Origin: Streptomyces bicolor
GTDB lineage: Bacteria > Actinomycetota > Actinomycetes > Streptomycetales > Streptomycetaceae
Length of the DNA stretch: 64,000 nucleotides
Reading direction: 5' to 3'
Assembly (NCBI RefSeq): GCF_000719285.1
Contig: NZ_JOFS01000024.1
Coordinates: 1 to 64,000 of the forward strand
The translations under genes were made by a program, and so were the position numbers. Under the pieces are notes generated by a model. It made no database searches. It was given only the letters and a program-made list of their open reading frames with translations, and was not told where the DNA came from. Positions 34,921 to 43,639 of the stretch are shown here, piece after piece (the stretch's first letter is position 1; each line of letters begins with the position of its first letter).

Positions 34921-37900
34921 CTACGACCTCTTCGGCATCGGATGCGACGTGTAGACCACGAACCTCGTCGGCTTGTGCGTCTTACCCGCCACGTAGCGCA
35001 GCTGGATCAGGATCTCGTCACCGGCCGCTTCACCGGTCCTGGGACCGCCCCTCTTGAACACGGTTCCGAGGGACTTCCCGTTCTGGAAGCTCCACGGGAT
35101 GGGGAGCAGGTCGTCCTTGGGGACGAAGATGTACCCCTGCTTCCCCTGCTTCCTCGCCTCCTTGTCCTTCCAGTTCTGCAGCTTCTGGGCGTTGCCGGGC
35201 CGCTTCTGCCACTCCTGCAGCGCCTCGGCGACGGCCCGCTCAGCGGTGGCCTGGTCCTTCCAGATTCCCACGGTGCCGATGTTCTGGGCCCGGTCCCACG
35301 CCCCCGCGCGGGCGGCGTCGGAGACATGCTGCTCGATCGTGTGCGCCCCGGCTATGCCCTCGTCCGATGCCAGCTTCTCGCAGTTGTGGACCAGGATGTC
35401 CGTGGCACGGTCGCCCTGCGGGCGGACGAAGAAGGTGTGCAGGCCGTCGACGGTGAGGTCGTACACCTCGCTGGGAGCCAGACCGGGCCGGTCCAGGAGG
35501 GCGGTCACCGTGCGGACCGACCCGTCAGGGGTGACCAGCCGGTCACCGGTGCGCAGGTCGGAGACAGTGGTCCAGCCGCGCCCGTCCACGTACATCCGGT
35601 GACCGGTCGTGCTGGTCAGGACACCCCCGCTCACGGTGATGTCCACCAGGTGCTCGGTGTCATGGCGGAAGGTGTCGGTGACCCGCTGCGGACGGACGCC
35701 GTCCGCCTCCGGGTCGGCGGCCAGGACTCGGTCCCCGGTGCGCACGTCGCGGATCGGCCGGTGCGTCCCGTCGGCCATCAGCACCTGGGTGTCGCCCGGG
35801 AAGCTGTTGGTCCGGCACATCGTCGCGATCGCCTGGTACGTGCTGACGGTCTCCTCGATCTCCGCCATGGCGCGGGCGTCGAGGTTCAGGGCGCGCAGCG
35901 CCTTGAAGGCGTCGGCGACCCCGACCCCCGTGTGCAGCGCGGCGTTGAGGGCGTGGATCCCGTCGGCTATGGCCTTGAGGGTCTTGCCGCCGACGAACCA
36001 GGTCGCCGCCCAGCCGCAGGCGGCCCAGCTGCCGCTCTCACCGCCGGGTGCGATCTTCTTGGCGCACTCGATGAAGTCGCCGAGAAGAATCTTGACGGGG
36101 TCGATGCCCTCGTTGAACTCGGTCATCGAGATGGTGTGCGTGACCTCATGCTTCTGCCCCTCGAGGACCTGGGGGCCGAGGTAGACCGTGGATGAGGCGG
36201 GGCACCCGAACTGAGTGGCGGGCATGTCCTCGGCCGTGCAGAGGTACAGGTCGACGTACGCGTCGAAGGTGATGACCGCTGTGATCACGCAGTCGCCGAC
36301 GTGGATGATGACGCCGCAGTTCTCCTTCTTGATCACCTCCGGTTCGCCGACGGGCACCAGGCGGTCGACGACGTAGAACACATTGCCCACGCCGGTGGTG
36401 GCGCCGGACGCGATCTGGTCGTTGTTGCCCTTGGTCTCCGCGCGCTCGGCCGCCTCCTGGGCCTCCTTGGCGTACTTGTCGGCGTCCTTCGCCGCCTGTT
36501 CGGCTTCGGTCGCGGCCGCGTCGGCGCGGTCGGCGGCCGCTCGGGCGTCCTTGGCGGCTTGCTCGGCCTCCGCGGCTGCGGCGCGGGCCGCTGCCGCGTC
36601 GAGGGCGGCCTGGTCGGCGGAGGCGCGGGCATCGGCGGCGTAACCCTCGGCGCGCCCGGCCGCCTTGTCGGCGGCTGCCGCGTCCTCGGTGGCCTGGCGC
36701 TGGTACTCGACCGTGCGGGCCAGGGACGCAGATGCCAGCGAGGCGGCCTTGGCGGCGTCGGCCGAGTAGCCGAGGGCCTCCTTGGCGTAGCCACGGGCGT
36801 CCGAGGCGTGCCCGGCCGCGTTCGCCGCGTGGACGTACGCCTGCTTGGCGTCGCCCGTTGCCTGGGCGGCGAGGGCCTTGGCGGTGGCGGCCTCCTCCTG
36901 CGCGTTCTTGGCGTGCGCGTCGGCGACGGCCTTCTGCTGCTCGGCGATCGTCTTCGACGCCTGCCCGCTGAGCACCACCAGGCCGGCGGCCGAGTCGGTG
37001 TCGACGTAGGGGGAGCCGAGCTGGATCGCGTCGTTGGCCGGCTTGGCGACCTGGGCGGCCGCGTTGCCCGCGTCGACGGCGGCCTGCGCGGTGACGTACG
37101 CGAAGCCCGCGGCCTTCGCCGAGGCGGCCAGGGCCTTGGCGGCCTCCGCCATGGCCGCGTTCGCCTGGGTCTTGGCGTCCTTGGCGTGCGCCTGCGCCTC
37201 GTCGGCCAAGGCCACGGCGGCCTTGGCCTCGTCGGCGGCGTGCCGGGCGGCGGCGATCGCGTCCGCCACGGCGGCCGTCGCGGTCCTCACCGCGGCGTCC
37301 GCCCGCAACTTGGCCGCCTGCGCGGCGTCCGATGCGGCGCGGGCGCGCTTGGCTGCCGCCTCGGCGCGGGTTGCCGCGGCGTCCGCGTCGGCCGCGGCCT
37401 GGGTCGCCGCGTTCGCCGCGGTGCGGGCCCGGCCGGCCGCCGACTCGGCGTCGCTCGCGTGCCGGTCGGCCTCGTCGGCGGCGGCCCGGGCGTCGTCGGC
37501 CGCGCTGCCGGCGTCCAGCGACTGGGCGTAGGCCTCCTTCGCGTCGGCCTTGGCGCGCAGGGCGTCGGCCTTCTGCTCGGCCTCCCAAGCGTCGTCGCGC
37601 TTGGCCTTGGCGTTGTCGCGGGCCTTGACCGCGTCGTTCTTGCGCGCGACCGCGGTCTGCTCGGCGGCCTCGGCCTTCTCCTTGGCGTTCTGCGCGTTGG
37701 TCGCCTCGGCCTGGGCGGTCTGCTTGTGCTGGGCCGCCTCGGCCTGCTTGGCGGCGGCGGTCTCCTTCTCCGCCTTGGCCGTCTTCTCCTCGGCCTCCGC
37801 CTCGAGCCGCTTGGCGTGCGCGTCGGCGGCGGCCGCCTTGGCGTCGCCCTCGGCCTTGAGCGCGACCTGGAGCTTGGCCTCGGCGGTCTCCTTGTCCTTC

Positions 37901-39888
37901 TTGGCGTTGTCCCGGTGGACCTTCGCCGCGTCCGCCGCCGCCTTCGCCTGCAACTCGGCGGCGTGCGCGGCCTCCTTGCGGAACTCGGCCTTCGCCTGCG
38001 CGGCCTGGGCCAGCGCACGCTGCGCGATGGTGTCACTGTCGGCGGCGGAGGCACGGGTGGCGGCCTCGGCGGTCTCGCCGGCCTTCACCATCGCGTCCAG
38101 CGCGGCCGCCGCACCCTTGGTGACCTGCGCCTTCTGCTGGCCGACCAGCAGACCGCGGCCGCGCGGGGCACCGTTCTTGTCGGCGGCGGCATAGGCGGCC
38201 TGGACCGCGGTGTCGGTGGCGGTGGCGGCCTGACGGGCCGCCGTGGCCTGCGCCTTCAGGGTCTCTAGCTGCTTCTTCGCCGCCGCCTGCGCGCCGGCGA
38301 TACCGGCCTTGGCCTTGGTGAACTGGGCGGCGGGCGGGACGGTGCCGGTGTGGCCGGACGGCTTGACGGTGAACTTCTGCGGGGTGCCGCCGGAGCAGGT
38401 CCACAGCCTGGAGTCCTGGCTGTTGTCGTACGTCGCCAGGTCCAGGCACTTGCCCGTGCCGACGTTCTTCAGCGGCGTGGCGGCGCGGACGTTGTACTCC
38501 CAGGTCTGCGCCGGAGAGCTGTTGCACGTCCACAGCTGGATCTTCGTGCCGTTCGCCGAGCTGCTGTTGGAGACGTCCACGCACTTGAGGGACTTGACGT
38601 TCCGCAGGTGCAGGCCCTTGTCGTCGCCCTCGACCCGCCACTGCTGCCCGGCCGAGCCGTTGCAGGTGTAGATCTGGACGACGGTGCCGTTGGCCGTGCC
38701 GCCGCCCGCGGCGTCCAGACACATGCCCGTCTTGCCGGCCACCTGGATCGTCGTCGGCGCGTCGCCGATGTAACCGACACCGCCGGCCGACCAGTAGTCC
38801 TGCCAGCGGGCGAGGTGGTCGGCGACCCAGGACTGGCCCAGCAGGTCACCGAGGGTCTTCGAGCCGGCGGCGAGCGCCTTGGTGGCGTCCTTGTTGGCGG
38901 TCAGGATCTGGTTGCGCTGCGTGGCCTGGGAGGCAATCTCCTGCTGCCACTCGGCCGCGGCGGTGGCGGTGACGTAGCTCAGCGCCTTGCCGGGGTCGAG
39001 CGGGTCACGCCAGGCGCAGGCGGCGAAGCGGGACTTCAGGTCCTCGACCGCGATGCGGTATTCGGGGCTGTCCTGCTGCGGGGCGGTGCGGGGGAAACCT
39101 CCGGAGGCCAGGAAGACTCGGGCGTCGTCGGCTCCGGCGGGGTCGATCGACTCCCCGTTCAGCCACTTGAAGGCGTCGCGCTCCGCGAGGGCCCGGTTCC
39201 ACTGGTCGCTCGGCAGACTCGGGTCCGGGTCCTTGCCGTAGAGGGGGGTGCCGAGGTCGCTGACGGCCTTGCGCGTCGCCGCGTCGGCGGCGGGGGTCGG
39301 GTCCTCGTAGAAGCTCGCCTCGTCCCGCCAGAAGCGGTCGGAGACCCACTGGGACAGGCCGGTCTGGCTGTAGAAGCCGGGCTTGCCGTCGCTGCCGTCC
39401 GGTGGCCACTGGAAGCCGGTGACGGTGAAGCCGGCCGGGTTGGTCATCCCCGCAAGGGGCTTCGCCCAGTTGTCACGCAGGGCGTTGAGAGCGTCCAGCT
39501 CCTTTCCGGCCGCGTCCCGGTCGCTCTTGTACGCCGTTGCCAGTGGGGTGTTCTCCCAGTGCTGGCGGTCGGCGAGGGCATGCAGTTTGTCGGCGCTCTG
39601 GTTGAGACCGTCCTGGGCGGTGGCTGCCATGGCCGGACCGCCGAGACGCAGGACGTCGGCCATCAGGCACTGGTCCTGGCGCAGTTGCTCTGCGGGAGTG
39701 TCCTCGAACCAGGGGTACGAGTCGGCGACCGGGGCAGCGTCGAGTGGTGTGGGCCGGGTGAGCAGGTTCGGACTCACGGCGAGGCCGGTGAGAAGCGCAG
39801 CGGCGAGGGGGAGCGGGAGGAGCCGGGTCAGACCGGCCCGCTTCAGTATCGGCGCCGGTCTGGGGAACCCATGGGGTCTGGAGCGCAA
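34921..39888 (-). CDS. Secreted polymorphic toxin: ricin lectin, Ala-rich coiled coil, Hint, RNase A-like C-terminus
   Basis: A 1,655-residue protein. The TTG at 39888 has AGGAAGGGA upstream and gives a classic signal peptide (KRAGLTRLLPLPLAAALLTG); an in-frame upstream extension is rejected. Residues about 385-515 form a ricin-type beta-trefoil with three QxW-like repeats (GKTGMCLDAAGGGTANGT; QQW; QTW). Residues about 530-1150 are an Ala-rich coiled coil of AAAxAKADADA type. A Hint autoprocessing domain runs from NSFPGDTQVLMADGTHRPI (about 1358) to the ILVHNC end (about 1503). The final 153 residues resemble the bacterial RNase A-like toxin fold, with GAHTIEQHV (H1516, H1521) and a YTSHPMP tail. 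Release of the tip by Hint cleavage and RNA cleavage in a target cell is inferred. Confidence 0.85.
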   Translation of the reverse strand: MRSRPHGFPRPAPILKRAGLTRLLPLPLAAALLTGLAVSPNLLTRPTPLDAAPVADSYPWFEDTPAEQLRQDQCLMADVLRLGGPAMAATAQDGLNQSADKLHALADRQHWENTPLATAYKSDRDAAGKELDALNALRDNWAKPLAGMTNPAGFTVTGFQWPPDGSDGKPGFYSQTGLSQWVSDRFWRDEASFYEDPTPAADAATRKAVSDLGTPLYGKDPDPSLPSDQWNRALAERDAFKWLNGESIDPAGADDARVFLASGGFPRTAPQQDSPEYRIAVEDLKSRFAACAWRDPLDPGKALSYVTATAAAEWQQEIASQATQRNQILTANKDATKALAAGSKTLGDLLGQSWVADHLARWQDYWSAGGVGYIGDAPTTIQVAGKTGMCLDAAGGGTANGTVVQIYTCNGSAGQQWRVEGDDKGLHLRNVKSLKCVDVSNSSSANGTKIQLWTCNSSPAQTWEYNVRAATPLKNVGTGKCLDLATYDNSQDSRLWTCSGGTPQKFTVKPSGHTGTVPPAAQFTKAKAGIAGAQAAAKKQLETLKAQATAARQAATATDTAVQAAYAAADKNGAPRGRGLLVGQQKAQVTKGAAAALDAMVKAGETAEAATRASAADSDTIAQRALAQAAQAKAEFRKEAAHAAELQAKAAADAAKVHRDNAKKDKETAEAKLQVALKAEGDAKAAAADAHAKRLEAEAEEKTAKAEKETAAAKQAEAAQHKQTAQAEATNAQNAKEKAEAAEQTAVARKNDAVKARDNAKAKRDDAWEAEQKADALRAKADAKEAYAQSLDAGSAADDARAAADEADRHASDAESAAGRARTAANAATQAAADADAAATRAEAAAKRARAASDAAQAAKLRADAAVRTATAAVADAIAAARHAADEAKAAVALADEAQAHAKDAKTQANAAMAEAAKALAASAKAAGFAYVTAQAAVDAGNAAAQVAKPANDAIQLGSPYVDTDSAAGLVVLSGQASKTIAEQQKAVADAHAKNAQEEAATAKALAAQATGDAKQAYVHAANAAGHASDARGYAKEALGYSADAAKAASLASASLARTVEYQRQATEDAAAADKAAGRAEGYAADARASADQAALDAAAARAAAAEAEQAAKDARAAADRADAAATEAEQAAKDADKYAKEAQEAAERAETKGNNDQIASGATTGVGNVFYVVDRLVPVGEPEVIKKENCGVIIHVGDCVITAVITFDAYVDLYLCTAEDMPATQFGCPASSTVYLGPQVLEGQKHEVTHTISMTEFNEGIDPVKILLGDFIECAKKIAPGGESGSWAACGWAATWFVGGKTLKAIADGIHALNAALHTGVGVADAFKALRALNLDARAMAEIEETVSTYQAIATMCRTNSFPGDTQVLMADGTHRPIRDVRTGDRVLAADPEADGVRPQRVTDTFRHDTEHLVDITVSGGVLTSTTGHRMYVDGRGWTTVSDLRTGDRLVTPDGSVRTVTALLDRPGLAPSEVYDLTVDGLHTFFVRPQGDRATDILVHNCEKLASDEGIAGAHTIEQHVSDAARAGAWDRAQNIGTVGIWKDQATAERAVAEALQEWQKRPGNAQKLQNWKDKEARKQGKQGYIFVPKDDLLPIPWSFQNGKSLGTVFKRGGPRTGEAAGDEILIQLRYVAGKTHKPTRFVVYTSHPMPKRS

Positions 39889-40238
39889 AGGGAGGCGTCC
39901 CTTCCTGCATACGGAGGGAGACCAGGGGACCGACGTTCGCTGATGAGGCTCGAAGGAGCAGTGAGGGGCCACTCCGGCATGGCGAACCCGCCCCCTCCCC
40001 GTTTTGACGACGCAGTTCCCCCGGTCGCAGATGGTCACGCGCGGACACGGATGGTCAAATCCGCAACATGCGCAGCGCAACCATAGCCAATATCAGGCAC
40101 TTTGGGGCAGGAATTAGGGAGGATGTGCGAGAGACGTAAAGAAACTGTTGTGAGCCGCGCATGGCTGTGGCCCGGCACTCCTGTGCGGAGTGCCGGGCCA
40201 CAGCCGGGTGCGGCTCCCGAACGGGCTTTGTGGGGCGC
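39889..40238. other. 350-base gap: toxin leader and upstream terminator
   Basis: No gene is visible. The half next to the toxin would hold its promoter, on the minus strand. Bases 40070-40150 are relatively AT-rich. A strong hairpin at 40163-40205 (listed separately) closes the upstream operon. Confidence 0.5.
40163..40205 (-). terminator. Terminator after the acidic-protein gene
   Basis: A perfect 19-bp inverted repeat (40163-40181 with 40187-40205, loop TGTGC) begins 34 bases after the stop of the gene at 40239. Confidence 0.85.
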
Positions 40239-41570
40239 TCAGTCGGTGATGTACTGGTGCAGCCCCGGAACGGTCAGCGTGCCGCCGAACTGGCCGGCCT
40301 GCGTGACCTTCACGTTGGTGAATTTGATCCACGGGATGTTCAGCGGCGGCGGGTGCTCCGGGTCGAACGTCACCGGGATCAGGCCGAGCAGGTTCCCGGA
40401 GATACGCTCGGTGTACATCACCGTCTTGCCGTCGGTGATCGTGGAATCGGAGCCCTTGGCCGCCTGCACGTGGTGCGTCTTGCCGGACTGCTTGTCCTTG
40501 ACGATCTGGTGCAGGTCCCCGATGACGGTGCCGTCGGAGATGACGTACTTCAGCACCTTCTTGGTCTTGCCGCTGGCTGTCTTCACCTCGACGATGCCCT
40601 GGTAGTCGGCACCGTTCAGCGTCAGCGAGCTGGCCTCCAGGTACCAGGGGTCGTCCGGCACCAGGATCTTGTTGTCGATGCCGCCCTCGTCCTCCGTGGC
40701 GGCCTCGCAGCCCTCGGGCACCTCCGTGGAGCTCGCGGACGGGCTCGGGGAGGCGGTGGCCTCGTCGGCCGCTTCCTTGGCCGCCTCAGTGGCGTCCTCC
40801 GCCGCGTTGGACGCCGTGTCGGTCGTGTCCTTCACGGTGTCCTCGACCGTGTCGGTGACCTTGTCGGTGGTCTCCTTGACGGGGTCGGACGTGTCCTTCT
40901 CGGCGTCCTCGGACGACGACTCCTCGCTCGCGCTCGCCGACGCGGACGGCGTCGGACTCGGGCTCGCCGTCTCCTGGTTGCCGCCATTGAAGATGCCGGA
41001 GATCGCGTCGCCGATGTCCTCCAGCAGGTTGCCGCCGCTCTCGGACGGCGACGGGGACGCCGTGGCCGTGTCGCCGGACTGCGCCTCGCTCGACGTGCTC
41101 GGGGAGGGAGTCGGCGTGGGCTCGGCCGCGTCGTCGGAACCTGAATCCGACGACGAGTCACCCGAGGAGTCCGAGGAACCCGAAGAGTCCGAAGAGCCGG
41201 ACGAATCCGAGGAGTTCGAGGAGTCCGACGCCGAAGGGGCCGGCTCCGCCGTCTCGTTCTCGTCGGTCGACTCGTCGGCCCCCGGGGTCGGTGACGCGGA
41301 CGCACCGTCCTCCAGGGCCGCCACACACGCCTTGTACTCGTCGGCCGTCAGGCTGTTGGACGTCGGCGACTTCTCGTCAGCGAGGGCGAGCGTCGGCGTG
41401 AACCCCATTCCCATGAGGACCGCCGTCGGCATGGCGGCCATGGCTATCGCCTTGCCGGCCGGCATCTGCAACCTCGTGAACAGCGGCTTCTTGGGCGCCG
41501 CGTGGCGCGGCCCCGTTCTCTGCCGTGCCGGGGCCACAGGGCTCTGGCCGGGGGCCTCGTCAGCCGACAC
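40239..41570 (-). CDS. Secreted Ser/Asp/Pro-rich acidic protein, unknown function
   Basis: A 443-residue protein. The GTG at 41570 overlaps the end of the DUF6114 gene by 11 bases and has GGGGGTGA just upstream. A Pro-rich basic N terminus precedes a signal-like helix (GKAIAMAAMPTAVLMGMGFT) ending at ALA-DE. Residues about 90-290 are low complexity: SSDSSGSSDSSG-type repeats, PSPSPT stretches and a DTVEDTVKDTTD segment. The C-terminal 150 residues (CEAATEDEGGIDNKILVPDD onward) look folded and beta-rich. The architecture suggests a cell-wall or surface protein with an extended stalk. It forms one conserved group with the DUF6230 and DUF6114 genes. Confidence 0.8.
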   Translation of the reverse strand: MSADEAPGQSPVAPARQRTGPRHAAPKKPLFTRLQMPAGKAIAMAAMPTAVLMGMGFTPTLALADEKSPTSNSLTADEYKACVAALEDGASASPTPGADESTDENETAEPAPSASDSSNSSDSSGSSDSSGSSDSSGDSSSDSGSDDAAEPTPTPSPSTSSEAQSGDTATASPSPSESGGNLLEDIGDAISGIFNGGNQETASPSPTPSASASASEESSSEDAEKDTSDPVKETTDKVTDTVEDTVKDTTDTASNAAEDATEAAKEAADEATASPSPSASSTEVPEGCEAATEDEGGIDNKILVPDDPWYLEASSLTLNGADYQGIVEVKTASGKTKKVLKYVISDGTVIGDLHQIVKDKQSGKTHHVQAAKGSDSTITDGKTVMYTERISGNLLGLIPVTFDPEHPPPLNIPWIKFTNVKVTQAGQFGGTLTVPGLHQYITD

Positions 41571-42153
41571 GGTCACCCCCGATGCGGTCCTCGGCCCGGA
41601 AACCGTTCCCGCCACCGTGCGCGGGGCCACCGTCGGCGGTCCCGTACGGCGGGTAGGGCTGCCCCGGCTCGAAGGTGCCCTCGGGAGCGGTGGGCGCGAC
41701 GCCCTCGCCCGCGGGCCCTTCCGCACCGTCCTGCGACGTGGTCTCATCGAGCCGGTCCTTGCCCGGCATCCAGGAGATGGCAAGCGCGCCGCCGATCATC
41801 GCCAGCAGGAAGCCGACGATGAAGCCACCGATGTTGGAGACCACCAGGGACACCAGAGCGAGGATGATCGCCGCGACGCCGGCGAACACCCGCGTCACCT
41901 GCTGGAACCACATGGTCAGTCCCAGGGTGACCAGAAGGATGCCGATGATGAGGGAGCCGGCCCCAGCGGTCGTCGCCATGGTGAGCGACATGGTGCCCAG
42001 CTTGAGGGTGGCGTACGGGAAGTAAGCGATCGGCACCCCGCCGAGCAGGGTGAACAGGCCTGCCCAGAACGGCCGGGTGCCCCGCCAGTCGCGGAATCGC
42101 AGACGCAACCGGGTGAAGGTCCCGGCGCTCTGGACCGGAGTCTCGGCACTCAT
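41560..42153 (-). CDS. DUF6114 membrane protein
   Basis: A 197-residue membrane protein. It has a short cytoplasmic N terminus (RLRFRDWRGTRPFWAGLFTL), then four hydrophobic helices over residues about 28-130 (GLFTLLGGVPIAYFPYATL; ATTAGAGSLIIGILLVTLGL; FAGVAAIILALVSLVV; IGGFIVGFLLAMIGGALAIS), and a Gly/Pro-rich cytoplasmic tail. I place it in the DUF6114 family from memory of Streptomyces neighbours. The function is unknown. It is coupled to the acidic protein gene. Confidence 0.8.
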   Translation of the reverse strand: MSAETPVQSAGTFTRLRLRFRDWRGTRPFWAGLFTLLGGVPIAYFPYATLKLGTMSLTMATTAGAGSLIIGILLVTLGLTMWFQQVTRVFAGVAAIILALVSLVVSNIGGFIVGFLLAMIGGALAISWMPGKDRLDETTSQDGAEGPAGEGVAPTAPEGTFEPGQPYPPYGTADGGPAHGGGNGFRAEDRIGGDRVG

Positions 42154-42264
42154 GGAAATAGCTCCCTGGGTCCGGTGGAAGTACGTACCGGCTCGGCCGT
42201 AGGCGTGGAGAAGCCGGAAGTCTGAGTCTGTGAGGGTGCCCGGCTCCCGGAGGGCCGGGCCGGC

Positions 42265-42294
42265 GGGGCGGGGAGGCGATGGCTTCCCCGCCCC
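42265..42294 (-). terminator. Hairpin after the DUF6230 gene
   Basis: A 10-bp perfect GC stem (42265-42274 with 42285-42294) extends inward by three more pairs to a GATG loop. It starts 45 bases after the DUF6230 stop and before the DUF6114 start. Confidence 0.65.
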
Positions 42295-42339
42295 ATGGGG
42301 CAGCTCAGCTACCCCGGAACACCCCGGTGACGGAAGCCG

Positions 42340-42981
42340 TCAGTAGCACTCCATCTTGGGGTTGGTGCCGAGCTTCATCGACAGACCGCTCAGCTTGAAG
42401 GTGCCGGCCGTGGTCGCCCACGCCGTCTGCTTCACGTTGTAGAGGTCGGCCTTCCGCGCCTGCTGGGCGAAGCCGCCCGGCAGCACACTCTCACCCTGCT
42501 TCACATCGGGGCCGCGGGTCTTGTCCTTAACCGCAACACCGATGTCGATGTCCTCGAACTCCGCGTCGGCGTCGAGCTGGGCGACGTCAATGTAGAGGTT
42601 CTCGGCCGAGACCGGCTTCTTCGGGTCGTTCCCCGCCTCAAGACGGAGGTAGATCGACCCCACCAAGGGGATGTCCGTCTTGACCGACTGGCACATCTTC
42701 TCGATCGTCGCGTCGTCGAACGACGAGATCGCGACCGGAACCTTGGTCTGTTCCTTGCCGTCGACCTTGGTGTAGACGGTGTCTATGCCGCCGTACTGAG
42801 CAAAGCCGTTACCGTGCAGTTCTGCGGCGCTCACCTTGAACTGCTGGCCGGAAACGCTGAACGAGGCAGCCAGCGCACCCTGCGCAAGCCCGACACCCAC
42901 CGCCGCGGCCGCGGCGACGCTGGGCACCATGACCACAGCGAACCGCTTCCATCTGGTCCCGCCACGCACCTGGGACTCCAT
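42340..42981 (-). CDS. DUF6230 secreted or membrane-anchored protein
   Basis: A 213-residue protein. The ATG at 42981 has a perfect AAGGAGG upstream. An N-terminal signal/anchor (RWKRFAVVMVPSVAAAAAVG) ends at GALAASF. The mature domain is beta-rich with a single Cys pair (about residue 100 in EKMCQSV and the C-terminal MECY). S. coelicolor homologues were once labelled cholesterol esterase, but no lipase Ser motif (GxSxG) is seen. It is the first gene of the DUF6230-DUF6114-acidic protein group. Confidence 0.82.
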   Translation of the reverse strand: MESQVRGGTRWKRFAVVMVPSVAAAAAVGVGLAQGALAASFSVSGQQFKVSAAELHGNGFAQYGGIDTVYTKVDGKEQTKVPVAISSFDDATIEKMCQSVKTDIPLVGSIYLRLEAGNDPKKPVSAENLYIDVAQLDADAEFEDIDIGVAVKDKTRGPDVKQGESVLPGGFAQQARKADLYNVKQTAWATTAGTFKLSGLSMKLGTNPKMECY

Positions 42982-43358
42982 ATTTCCTCCTTCTCGGACG
43001 TACATCGCCTGCCCCGACCCACCCTCAAAAAGGGCTCAATCGGGCAGGGATGGGAGAAGTGCTACGTCCTCGGGAAGGAGAGCGCCCGTACTCGAAAGGC
43101 GCGAACCGCGCCCGAATCACCGGCGATCACCCCCGAGCGACAACCACTGGTCGCGCCTGACACGCATCACGCACAACCTTGCTGGACAGGCTTCGCCGGG
43201 TGGACGAAGACCCCCCTGCCCAAGAGCCGGCGCCACTGCCGCCGACTCTGCTCGGTGGGGACCCAGGAACTCCCGTGACCCAACCGGCTGTCGGGGTACG
43301 GGAAAGGACCGAGCGTGGCCGATCGTGGTCCATTCTCGCCGCCCGCACAAGGGGCTTC

Positions 43359-43374
43359 GTTACTCAGTAGTAAC
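43359..43374. promoter_or_regulatory. TetR-type operator-like dyad
   Basis: GTTACT and AGTAAC flank CAGT. This resembles TTACT-N4-AGTAA operators bound by TetR-family lipid-metabolism regulators in Streptomyces. It lies about 380 bases upstream of the DUF6230 start, so its target is unclear. Confidence 0.4.
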
Positions 43375-43503
43375 GGCCGGATAACCGAACAACGACCCGT
43401 CGGTCTCGGACAGCGACCCAGGGTGGCGTCAAGCGACCGGACAAATCCAGGTATCACCGGACAGGCTCTGACAGAACGAAGCCCATGACTTACCCCAAGT
43501 AAC

Positions 43504-43543
43504 TGCGGCCGTGATTACCAAGATTTGGTAAAGCACGGCCGCA
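43504..43543. repeat. Long hairpin with interrupted stem
   Basis: Outer arms TGCGGCCGTG (43504-43513) and CACGGCCGCA (43534-43543) are perfect. Inner arms TTACCA (43515-43520) and TGGTAA (43526-43531) extend the stem around an AGATT loop. It may terminate the thioredoxin gene that ends at 43640, or be part of a structured RNA. Confidence 0.6.
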
Positions 43544-43639
43544 CTGGCGCTCTGTCGACAAATCTTTCACTCGCGCAACGCGAGCCCACGCGTTTAGCTA
43601 CTGGTCAGAACGGGGCCACCGCCCCGCTCGTCGAACCGG

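Larger units (their letters stand above)
42982..43639. other. 658-base region without a recognised gene
   Basis: No ORF here has a plausible product. The part from about 43,360 is AT-richer than its surroundings. It contains GTTACTCAGTAGTAAC (43359-43374, 6-bp arms) and a long hairpin at 43504-43543, both listed separately. The end nearest 42982 must hold the DUF6230 promoter. A non-coding RNA is possible but unproven. Confidence 0.6.

Noticed and set aside
36301..38268. 655-residue Gly/Leu/Val-rich plus-strand frame within the toxin gene
   Set aside because: It is the reverse frame of the Ala-rich coiled coil. No start signal or family resemblance was seen.
39889..40080. 64-residue N-terminal extension of the toxin (starts MRCACCGFDHPC)
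   Set aside because: It would bury the signal peptide. The TTG at 39888 has a good Shine-Dalgarno sequence and puts the signal peptide at the N terminus.
40669..42225. 518-residue Ser/Asp/Val-rich plus-strand frame
   Set aside because: It is the complement of the Ser-Asp repeats and of the DUF6114 gene. The minus-strand proteins have signal and membrane segments in the right places.
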